Positions 25,631-31,356 of a stretch of DNA of 64,000 bases are shown piece after piece (within the stretch, counting starts at the first letter, position 1; the number at the start of each line of letters is the position of its first letter). The notes beneath the pieces are model-generated. The model saw nothing but the letters and a program-made list of their open reading frames with translations. It was not told the origin of the DNA and made no database searches. Location: contig NZ_JAGKQQ010000001.1 of assembly GCF_017939745.1 (NCBI RefSeq), forward strand, positions 62,001 to 126,000, given 5' to 3'. Both the position numbers and the translations under genes were made by a program. The stretch is from Gemmata palustris (GTDB taxonomy: Bacteria > Planctomycetota > Planctomycetia > Gemmatales > Gemmataceae).

Positions 25631-26314
25631 TCAGCGGTAGAACACGTCGCCCGGTTCAAAATCGACGGGAATGTCGAGCGCGATCACGGAGGTGTCCCAG
25701 TACTCGTCGCGTCGGAAGCGGTCGTTCCCGGGGCCGCCGTTCAGGTAGTCGTTCGCACTGTCGCCCACCCCGCCGTCGAGGTCGTCGTTCCCGTTGTTGC
25801 CGTACAGCCGGTCCACACCCGCCCCGCCTCGCAGGAGGTCGCCCCCGGTCCCGCCGATCAGGGTGTCGTCGCCGTTGCCGCCGAAAGCGACACACGCCCG
25901 GGAGGTATTGTTGGTGAACCGGTCGTTGCCGTCTTTCCCGTCGAAGGCGATGACCCCGGTGACGCTGGCGACCGGGACGGAGGTGACGTCCGGCGGCAGC
26001 GACCGATCCACCTTGTTGGCGACCGAGACCTTGTAGAGGTTGCCGACCTGGCTGACGGTCACCGCGTCAGCGGTGTTGGTGCCGGTGATGACCAGGTTGC
26101 CGCCGCTGCTCACGCTCACCGTTACCGGGTCGCCGGTGACGGTGCCGACGATGGGGCCGGTGACGATCAGGCTGCTGCCGTTGAACGGGGTGACCGACGG
26201 CGTCAGCCGGTCCTGGAGTGGTTCCACCTGGGGGGCGAACCGGTGGGGGTTCGGCCGGGTCGGTGCGTCGGAGGTGCGGGTGCGGGTCAGCCACGATTTC
26301 AGGGCCTGGAACAC
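25631..26314 (-). CDS. RTX-like calcium-binding beta-roll protein A
   Basis: 227 aa from a GTG at 26314 with AAGGAG 7 nt upstream; this start lines up with its two paralogues. The N-terminus VFQALKSWLTRTRTS then RFAPQVEPLQDRLTPS is the signature shared with 26478-27311 and 28761-29474. The centre is a beta-sandwich-like stretch (NLVITGTNTADAVTVSQVG). The C-terminus has hemolysin-type glycine-rich nonapeptides (GGNGDDTLIGG, GGAGVDRLYG, GNNGNDDLDGG, GGPGNDRF), which coordinate calcium and fold outside the cell. It has a conserved hairpin leader and a promoter-like element upstream. Likely secreted; function unknown. Confidence 0.88.
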   Translation of the reverse strand: MFQALKSWLTRTRTSDAPTRPNPHRFAPQVEPLQDRLTPSVTPFNGSSLIVTGPIVGTVTGDPVTVSVSSGGNLVITGTNTADAVTVSQVGNLYKVSVANKVDRSLPPDVTSVPVASVTGVIAFDGKDGNDRFTNNTSRACVAFGGNGDDTLIGGTGGDLLRGGAGVDRLYGNNGNDDLDGGVGDSANDYLNGGPGNDRFRRDEYWDTSVIALDIPVDFEPGDVFYR

Positions 26315-26382
26315 GGTCGTCTCCTTGTGCGGGTGGTCTAGAAGGGTCGCCGGGCGACAGGCCCGGCGATGCGTGTCACCCC

Positions 26383-26412
26383 CAATGCGGGGCGGCGGGC
26401 GGGAACACGTCA
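26383..26412 (-). promoter_or_regulatory. Promoter-like element of RTX gene A
   Basis: On the minus strand TGACGTG is followed by CGCATTG with 17 bp between the TGACGT and CGCATTG boxes. Identical spacing is found upstream of three other genes in this cluster. A 9-bp hairpin (26347-26369) lies between this element and the ribosome binding site. A sigma-factor or activator site is inferred; no start site is known. Confidence 0.6.
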
Positions 26413-26477
26413 GGCGGGTGGGATTCTTATTCGTCGGGCCGGGCGAGCCGTCGGGGGGGGCGAGTGGACGGGCCCGG

Positions 26478-27311
26478 TCAGTTGTAGAACGAGTCATCGT
26501 TGAAGAAATCAACCGGGCGGTCGCGGTTGTACGCCGGCACGTAACCGCCGCCGGAGCCGGACGACACCAGGTCTCTGCGGAACCAGTCCGCCCCGATGCC
26601 GCCGTTCAGAAAATCCGCTTCCCCGTCGCCCACGCCGCCGTCGAGCCGGTCGGTCCCGTTCCCGCCGAACAGGTAGTCCTTCCCGGTTCCCCCGTACAGG
26701 TTGTCGCTCCCATCGCCCCCGTACAGGTTGTCGGTCCCGTCCCCGCCGAGCAGATCGTCGTTCCCGAACCCGCCGTCCAGGAAGTCGTTCCCGACCGAGC
26801 CGTCCAGAATGTCGTTCTCGCTCCCCCCATCCAGGAAGTCGTTCCCGTACCGGCCGTACAGGATGTCGTTCCCGGCCTCCCCGTAGAGCAGGTCGTTGGC
26901 GGCCCCGGCGCCACCGACCAGGATGTCGTTCCCGCTGCCACCGTAGGCGATGGTCCGCACGGCGGTGTTGTTGGTCAGGAGGTCGTTGCCCTCTCGGCCG
27001 TAGAAGATGATGTCCCCGGTGACGCTCGCGACGGGGATTTTCGTGACCCGCGGACCGGCCGGGCCTCTGGAAGACGGGGTGGGGACGTACCGGTTGTCGC
27101 GTTCCGAAACCTCGTAATCGCTCCCGACCTGATTGACGAACACCTCGTCGTTGAAGGGGGTGCCGAGGACCGTCAGGTCGCCGGTACTGTTCACGTAGGC
27201 CGCCGGCGTGATCCGGTCGTGGAGGCTCTCGAGTTGTGGGGCGAACCGGCGGGCGGCCGGGGCGTCGGCGGCGCGGGTGGGGGGCAGCCACGATTTCAGG
27301 GCCTGGAACAC
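26478..27311 (-). CDS. RTX-like calcium-binding beta-roll protein B
   Basis: 277 aa from a GTG at 27311 with AAGGAG upstream. The N-terminus MFQALKSWLPPTRAAD then RRFAPQLESLHDRITPA matches paralogue A. After a linker with NSTGDLTVLGTPFNDEVFVN come about ten hemolysin-type repeats (GGSGNDILVGG, GEAGNDILYG, GGFGNDDLLGG, GGDGTDNLYGG, GGTGKDYLFGG), more than in A or D. The 95 bp before the start are nearly identical to those before gene A, including the hairpin (27346-27368), so one arose by duplication. Calcium-stabilised secreted protein; no type I secretion genes are in the window. Confidence 0.9.
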   Translation of the reverse strand: MFQALKSWLPPTRAADAPAARRFAPQLESLHDRITPAAYVNSTGDLTVLGTPFNDEVFVNQVGSDYEVSERDNRYVPTPSSRGPAGPRVTKIPVASVTGDIIFYGREGNDLLTNNTAVRTIAYGGSGNDILVGGAGAANDLLYGEAGNDILYGRYGNDFLDGGSENDILDGSVGNDFLDGGFGNDDLLGGDGTDNLYGGDGSDNLYGGTGKDYLFGGNGTDRLDGGVGDGEADFLNGGIGADWFRRDLVSSGSGGGYVPAYNRDRPVDFFNDDSFYN

Positions 27312-27382
27312 GGTCGTCTCCTTGTGCGGGTGGTGGTCCGGAAGGTCGCCGGGCGACAGGCCCGGCGATGCGTGTCACCCCC

Positions 27383-27412
27383 CAATGCGCAGCGGGGGGT
27401 GGGAACACGTCA
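27383..27412 (-). promoter_or_regulatory. Promoter-like element of RTX gene B
   Basis: Minus-strand TGACGTG and CGCATTG boxes have the same 17-bp spacing as at the three other sites. The TGA of the upstream box is also the stop codon of the TPR gene (27410-27412), so the element overlaps the end of the previous gene. Confidence 0.6.
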
Positions 27413-28255
27413 GACACGGGACGATTTTTTTCGGATTCGTCGGCGGGTGCGTTCGGTCAGGCGGCGGAGGTTCTCCCGGCAGACGGCGGTGTGCGGGTGG
27501 GCTTCGCCGAGCGAGCTCTCGAAGATGGCGAGAGCCCGCTGGTACAGCGGCCGGGCCAGGTGTGGTTTGCCGGTGGCCGTGTACAGGGTGGCCAGGTTGT
27601 TGCACGTGAACGCCACGTCCGGGTGGGCCGGGCCGACCAGCCGCTCCTGGAGTGCGAACACCCGGCGGTAGGTCCGGAGTGCCCGTGCGTCGTCGCCGCG
27701 GGCCTGGTGCAGGGCCGCCAAGTTGTTCAGGGCAGAAGCGATTTCGGAATGTTCGGGGCCGTAAGCGCGGCGGAAGATGGCCAGCGCGCGGCGGTAGAGG
27801 TGTTCGGCTTCGGCGTACTTGCCCTGCTGATCCAGCAGTGCCGCCAGGGCGGTCAGGTCGGCGGCGAGATCGGGGTGGTGCGCGCCGACCGCCTGCTCGC
27901 GCAGCTGCACGGAGCGGCGGGCGAACGGCTCCCCGCGGGCGAACCGGCGGCGGGCGTGTTCCAGGCCGCCGAGGTTGTGGTACAAGGCGGCCAGGTCGGC
28001 CGGGCCGGTGTCGTCCCGTTCCGTCAGGACGCCGAGGGCACGGCGGTAGCACCGCTCGGCCTCGCGGAACTTCCCCAGGTGCTTGCACACCACGCCCAGG
28101 CTGTTGAGTAGTACGGCCGTAACGCGGGAGGTACGGCCGCCGCGGTCCGCTGCGGCGAGGGCCGAACGGTACAGCCGCTCGGCCCCCCGGTAGTCGCCCG
28201 CGGCGAACCGGCCGTCCGCCCGCTCGTTCCAGGCGCTAACGCGGTCACGGGTCAT
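27410..28255 (-). CDS. Tetratricopeptide repeat protein
   Basis: 281 aa from the ATG at 28255, which has GGAGG 8 nt upstream; the upstream extension of the open frame has no protein character. Seven or so TPR units cover the whole protein, with the kinesin-light-chain-like pattern (AERLYRSALAAADRGG, LYHNLGGLEHARRRF, EHLYRRALAIFRRAYG, ALNNLAALHQARGD, TCNNLATLYTATGKP). There is no signal peptide, so it is probably cytoplasmic. It is 16 bp downstream of the short gene at 28272 and likely shares its transcript, including the promoter-like element at 28614. Its role beside the RTX and sigma-factor genes is unknown; a scaffold is plausible. Confidence 0.88.
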   Translation of the reverse strand: MTRDRVSAWNERADGRFAAGDYRGAERLYRSALAAADRGGRTSRVTAVLLNSLGVVCKHLGKFREAERCYRRALGVLTERDDTGPADLAALYHNLGGLEHARRRFARGEPFARRSVQLREQAVGAHHPDLAADLTALAALLDQQGKYAEAEHLYRRALAIFRRAYGPEHSEIASALNNLAALHQARGDDARALRTYRRVFALQERLVGPAHPDVAFTCNNLATLYTATGKPHLARPLYQRALAIFESSLGEAHPHTAVCRENLRRLTERTRRRIRKKSSRV

Positions 28256-28271
28256 AACCGGATCCTCCGTC

Positions 28272-28511
28272 TCACCGGCGGCGTGATTTCCGGGCCCGCC
28301 GGTCGCGCACGAGCGTCTGGTTGTGGTTGGCGGCGAGTCTGCCGGGAGGGGGATTGTGCGACGCGGCGGTGAGGGCGAGGGCCGGCAGCGGGGCGGCCGG
28401 TGCGACGATGGCCGGCGCATCGGGCGGCGGCGACGCCAGGGCGCGGGTGGTGAGGATCGCCGGGACGCTGCGATCCTCCAGAGGCCGCAGTTCGAGTTTG
28501 AGAGACTTCAC
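28272..28511 (-). CDS. Short protein with LEDRxVPA signature
   Basis: 79 aa from a GTG at 28511 with GGAAGG about 9 nt upstream. The N-terminus VKSLKLELRPLEDRSVPA carries the motif found near the start of many large secreted planctomycete proteins, and echoes the EPLQDRLTP segment of the three RTX paralogues. The remainder is Ala/Pro-rich and ends in a basic tail (RDRRARKSRRR). It is upstream of and close to the TPR gene. It could be a real small exported protein or the stub of a longer surface protein; its own promoter-like element and ribosome binding site favour expression. Confidence 0.6.
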   Translation of the reverse strand: MKSLKLELRPLEDRSVPAILTTRALASPPPDAPAIVAPAAPLPALALTAASHNPPPGRLAANHNQTLVRDRRARKSRRR

Positions 28512-28613
28512 GGGGCCCTTCCTTTCCGGGGTCCGCGGGGAAGCGAGGAACGGCGTTCCGGCCGCGCGGACGAACCGGCCGGTTAAGGCGCCCGGACAGG
28601 CGCCCGCCGCCCT

Positions 28614-28643
28614 CAATGCGGAGGAGCGAGTTGGAACACGTCA
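28614..28643 (-). promoter_or_regulatory. Promoter-like element of the short gene/TPR operon
   Basis: Minus-strand TGACGTG and CGCATTG boxes have 17 bp between TGACGT and CGCATTG, as at 26383, 27383 and 29548. The element lies about 100 bp before the GTG at 28511, a longer leader than at the other sites, with a GGCGCC-based hairpin in between. Confidence 0.55.
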
Positions 28644-28760
28644 GCGGATTGCGATTTTTCCCAGAATCGCTGCCGGACATGGCGGGAAGGAAACGAGGGT
28701 GCCCCCGCTGAATTCGGCGGGGGGCTTACCGTCGCGACCGTCTTAAGAAGCCGGGTGTCG

Positions 28761-29474
28761 TTAACTCTGCACGTATCCGTCTTTGCTCGAGTTGAAGTCG
28801 GCCGGCGCGTCGCGGTTGAACACTCTGAAGTAGGCGGGATCGAACACGAACACGTCCGCCCCGGCCCCGCCGTTCAGGTAGTCGGCCTGCCCGTCGCCCG
28901 CCCCGCCGTCGAGCCGGTCGCTCCCCGCGCCGCCGTACAACGCGTCCCGGCCCGATTGGCCGTAGAGGTAGTCGTCGCCGTCGCCACCGTGCAGGGTGTC
29001 GTTGCCGTTGCCGCCGTACAGCCTATCCCGGCCACCCTTCCCCTCCAGCCGGTCGTTACCGGCCTCCCCGTGGAACTCGTCCTCGTCGGACCCGCCGAAG
29101 AAGGAGTCGTTGCCGTTGCCGCCCGTCGCGAAGCTCGCCTTGGTGGTGAAGTTGCTGAAGCTGTCGTCGCCGTCGTAGCCCCGGAACGTGATGATCCCGG
29201 GCACGTACCCGACGGGGATGTATGTCACTTGCGGTTGCAACGGGTTCTGGCTGTTGATTTCCCGGATCTCGTAGAAAGTGCCTTTCTGGACCACGGACAC
29301 GTACACCGTGTCGGCGTGGTTGGTGCCGACAATGTTCAAGTTGTTGCCGGACACGCTGAACGACGGCGTCAGTCGGTCGTGCAGCGCCTCGACCTGAGGG
29401 GCGAACCGGCGGGGGTGGGGCGCGGACTTGGCGGAGCGGGCGGCGGTCAGCCACGATTTGAGGGTCTGGAACAT
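28761..29474 (-). CDS. RTX-like calcium-binding beta-roll protein D
   Basis: 237 aa from an ATG. The N-terminus [17 protein letters not shown] then [17 protein letters not shown] matches the signature of the other two paralogues. A short linker ([20 protein letters not shown]) leads to about seven glycine-rich repeats ([53 protein letters not shown]). The last part, [15 protein letters not shown], is typical of the end of an RTX beta-roll. It lies immediately downstream of the ECF sigma gene. The leader differs from those of A and B but keeps the promoter-like boxes. Secretion and calcium binding are inferred from the repeats. Confidence 0.9.
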   Translation of the reverse strand: MFQTLKSWLTAARSAKSAPHPRRFAPQVEALHDRLTPSFSVSGNNLNIVGTNHADTVYVSVVQKGTFYEIREINSQNPLQPQVTYIPVGYVPGIITFRGYDGDDSFSNFTTKASFATGGNGNDSFFGGSDEDEFHGEAGNDRLEGKGGRDRLYGGNGNDTLHGGDGDDYLYGQSGRDALYGGAGSDRLDGGAGDGQADYLNGGAGADVFVFDPAYFRVFNRDAPADFNSSKDGYVQS

Positions 29475-29547
29475 GACTCGCCCCGGTACAGCGTGGAGGG
29501 GTTCGGAGTGGGCGTCGGGCCGACCGCCCGAGGCTCCTGTTCACCCC

Positions 29548-29577
29548 CAATGCGGATTCGGAGCGGCTAGCACATCA
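29548..29577 (-). promoter_or_regulatory. Promoter-like element of RTX gene D
   Basis: Minus-strand TGATGTG and CGCATTG boxes have the shared 17-bp spacing; this copy has one C-to-T change in the first box. Its TGA is the stop codon of the ECF sigma gene (29575-29577), the same arrangement as at gene B. Confidence 0.55.
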
Positions 29578-30159
29578 GGTCGATGGATCGTTTTCTTCGG
29601 AATCGGTTCCGGCCATAGCGGAGTACAACCAGGCGCGGGCGTACTTCCAGCCCCGGTCGGCGGTGGACAGGGAGACGCCCAGGTAGTCGGCGGCCTGCTC
29701 CAGGGTGAGACCGGCGAAGAACTTCAGCTCGACCAGTTTGGCCTTCACCGGGTCGTGGGCGGTGAACCGCTCCAGGGCGTCGTGCAGGGCGAGGAGATTG
29801 TCGTCCGAGTCGCCGACCCGCACGGCGTCCAGGTCGGCCTCTACCCGCCGCCGCCCGCCCCCGCGCTTGACGGCCGCCTTGCGGCGGGCCGAATCGACCA
29901 GGATGCGGCGGATGGCCTCGGCCGCGGCGGCGAAGAAGTGGCCGCGTGAGTCCCACCGGTGATCGTCGGTAGGGCCGACCAGCCGCAGGTACGCCTCGTG
30001 CACCAGGGCCGTGGCGTCCAGCGTGTGCCCAGGGTCCTCCGCGGCCATGCGGGCGGCGGCGAGCTTCCGCAACTCGTCGTACACGAGGGGGAGCAGGTCG
30101 GTGGCGGCCCGGCGGTCACCGCCGGCGGCCGCGTCGAGGAGGCGGGTAACGTCGGACAT
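29575..30159 (-). CDS. ECF sigma factor, TIGR02999-like
   Basis: 194 aa from the ATG at 30159 (MSDVTRLLDAAAGGDRRAAT); the longer open frame upstream is not protein-like. Region 2 is DLLPLVYDELRKLAAARMAA with ATALVHEAYLRLVG and the RGHFFAAAAEAIRRILVD block. Region 4 is LKFFAGLTLEQAADYLGVSL then STADRGWKYARAWL. This is the TIGR02999 (sig70_X6) subfamily that is abundant in planctomycetes and usually lacks a classical anti-sigma partner. It heads the RTX cluster, and the shared promoter-like element downstream makes the cluster its candidate regulon; that link is inference. Confidence 0.93.
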   Translation of the reverse strand: MSDVTRLLDAAAGGDRRAATDLLPLVYDELRKLAAARMAAEDPGHTLDATALVHEAYLRLVGPTDDHRWDSRGHFFAAAAEAIRRILVDSARRKAAVKRGGGRRRVEADLDAVRVGDSDDNLLALHDALERFTAHDPVKAKLVELKFFAGLTLEQAADYLGVSLSTADRGWKYARAWLYSAMAGTDSEENDPST

Positions 30160-30602
30160 GCTTCCGAGTGTACCCCCCGGCGCGGCCGGCGGCACGAGCA
30201 ACCGGCCACAATTCTTCTCCCGCGTGCCCGCAGGCGCCCCCTTGGCGGCGGCCCAATCGCACGGCGCAGTGCACCCGAGCACGTGTGCCGCGAACGAATG
30301 TTGTCTTGAGTGCGTCGGCCCGACACACCTCTCTATCTTCAGGGATGGCTCTGATTCATCGGCGGGTGGCTTAACGCATACGCTGCCCGACTCGTCGGCT
30401 CCTGCCACATCTCGCGCCCCGTGTTCACGCGGACGTTGACGCCCGTTTACACCCGCGCGGGTGCGATTAGGGGTAACCGGCGTCATTGAGAAATGCAAAA
30501 CCCCCGATGATTACCGAGTTATGATGATCTGGCGGGTTCCGAAGGCCGGTCCGCAGCACCCGCGGCCGGTGAGTTTTTTGCTCGACCAACGGAGGGCTTT
30601 CC
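30160..30602. other. Divergent intergenic region
   Basis: 443 bp lie between the ECF sigma gene (minus) and the small secreted gene (plus). No gene is convincing. It holds repeat copy 1 (30437-30511) and, at 30590-30596, a CGGAGG Shine-Dalgarno sequence for the gene starting at 30603. The sigma-factor promoter should lie here but has no copy of the TGACGTG/CGCATTG element. Confidence 0.5.
30437..30511 (+). repeat. Imperfect direct repeat, copy 1
   Basis: About 75 bp matching 31190-31272 at roughly three quarters of positions. The strongest blocks are CCCGTTxACACCCGCGCG and GAAATGCAAxAxCCCCG. The two copies flank the gene 30603-31118 in the same orientation. Confidence 0.65.
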
Positions 30603-31118
30603 ATGCGAATTGGGTTGTCCCTGCTCCTCGTCACAACAGCGACCGTGACCGCGGACCCACCCAAGGGGGTGGACGCGAAAACGGTGCGGGCGAAGCTCAA
30701 GGGAGATTGGCGAGAGTTCGATGTTCGCGTCCCCAGGGAGAAGCAACTGCGCGCGAGCTTCGGCATCCAGTGGACCATGTACAAGCCCGCGGACCGTACC
30801 GTGCCACAGAACCAGGCCTGGTTCACCGACCACGACAACGAATCGACTCAGACGGACGGGGTGCTGGTTCTGAACGCCGACGCGAACCCGATGTGGCTCG
30901 ACTTCCGGTTCAAGGACGGGGCCGGTGAGTACGTGTGGGTCGGAATCATTCGCTTCGAGGACGACCGGCCGCGGTGGGTCCTGAACAAGGAGTGGGTCAA
31001 ACTCGCCAAGTGGGAAACGGCAAAAGGGAAGGTGCCCGAACGGCCGACGCGGTTCGAGGACGATAAGAAGCAGCCCGTCGGCTACCGGCTAGAGCCGTTC
31101 ACGTTCGGGAAGAAATAG
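30603..31118 (+). CDS. Small secreted protein, unknown function
   Basis: 171 aa; CGGAGG is 7 nt before the ATG. The N-terminus MRIGLSLLLVTTATVTADPP is a signal peptide. The body (LKGDWREFDVRVP, TDGVLVLNADANPMWLDFRF, GEYVWVGIIRFEDDRPRWVL, RPTRFEDD) follows the layout of TIGR03067-like planctomycete proteins, which start with LKGxW and alternate strands. Family membership is tentative. It stands alone between a pair of imperfect direct repeats and upstream of a recombinase, so it could be a cargo gene. Confidence 0.7.
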   Translation: MRIGLSLLLVTTATVTADPPKGVDAKTVRAKLKGDWREFDVRVPREKQLRASFGIQWTMYKPADRTVPQNQAWFTDHDNESTQTDGVLVLNADANPMWLDFRFKDGAGEYVWVGIIRFEDDRPRWVLNKEWVKLAKWETAKGKVPERPTRFEDDKKQPVGYRLEPFTFGKK

Positions 31119-31189
31119 CCGCGAGCCTTCGTCGGATGGCCGATCGAACCGATTGCTGCATCGGGCCCGGCCGCGTAGTTTGTCCCCGC

Positions 31190-31272
31190 TGAGAACTGAC
31201 ACCCGTTGACACCCGCGCGCGGGGGTGACGAGGGGCACCTGGTGCCAGTGGGAAATGCAATAACCCCGGAAT
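31190..31272 (+). repeat. Imperfect direct repeat, copy 2
   Basis: Second copy of the repeat at 30437-30511, in the same orientation. It runs into the terminator-like hairpin at 31262 and then the tRNA fragment at 31299. Confidence 0.65.
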
Positions 31273-31284
31273 TTCCGGGGTTTT
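31262..31284 (+). terminator. Strong terminator-like hairpin
   Basis: AACCCCGG (31262-31269) pairs with CCGGGGTT (31275-31282) around AATTT, followed by TT. On the plus strand it could end transcription from the gene at 30603; being nearly symmetric it could also act on the minus strand for the recombinase gene. Confidence 0.55.
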
Positions 31285-31298
31285 GAGACGTCTTCGAG

Positions 31299-31337
31299 TT
31301 TTACAAAACCGCTGCTCTACCACTGAGCTACGCGAGT
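31299..31337 (-). pseudogene. 5' half of a tRNA-Thr(UGU) gene
   Basis: Reading the minus strand from 31337: the acceptor 5' strand ACTCGCG, U8-A9, a perfect D arm (GCTC-AGTGGTA-GAGC), A26, then the anticodon stem GCGGT and loop TTTGTAA with anticodon TGT. After the loop the matching ACCGC is absent (AACTC instead) and there is no variable loop, T arm or acceptor 3' strand. The gene is cut at the anticodon loop. It lies 19 bp from a large serine recombinase gene, so it is probably an attachment-site scar. It cannot give a functional tRNA. Confidence 0.7.
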
Positions 31338-31356
31338 CTAACCGGGGGAACTGGTG

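Noticed and set aside
25620-29580. Possible CRISPR array, because of regular glycine-codon repeats
   Set aside because: The repeats are coding (RTX nonapeptides in frame) and lack fixed-length repeats and unique spacers. No cas genes are present.
30160-30498. Upstream extension of the ECF sigma open frame
   Set aside because: The extra residues have no sigma-factor character; the ATG at 30159 begins the normal region-2 lead sequence.
30603-31337. tRNA containing a group I intron with exons on either side of the anticodon loop
   Set aside because: The 3' half of the tRNA was not found within several hundred bases, and the intervening sequence carries an ordinary protein gene rather than intron core elements.
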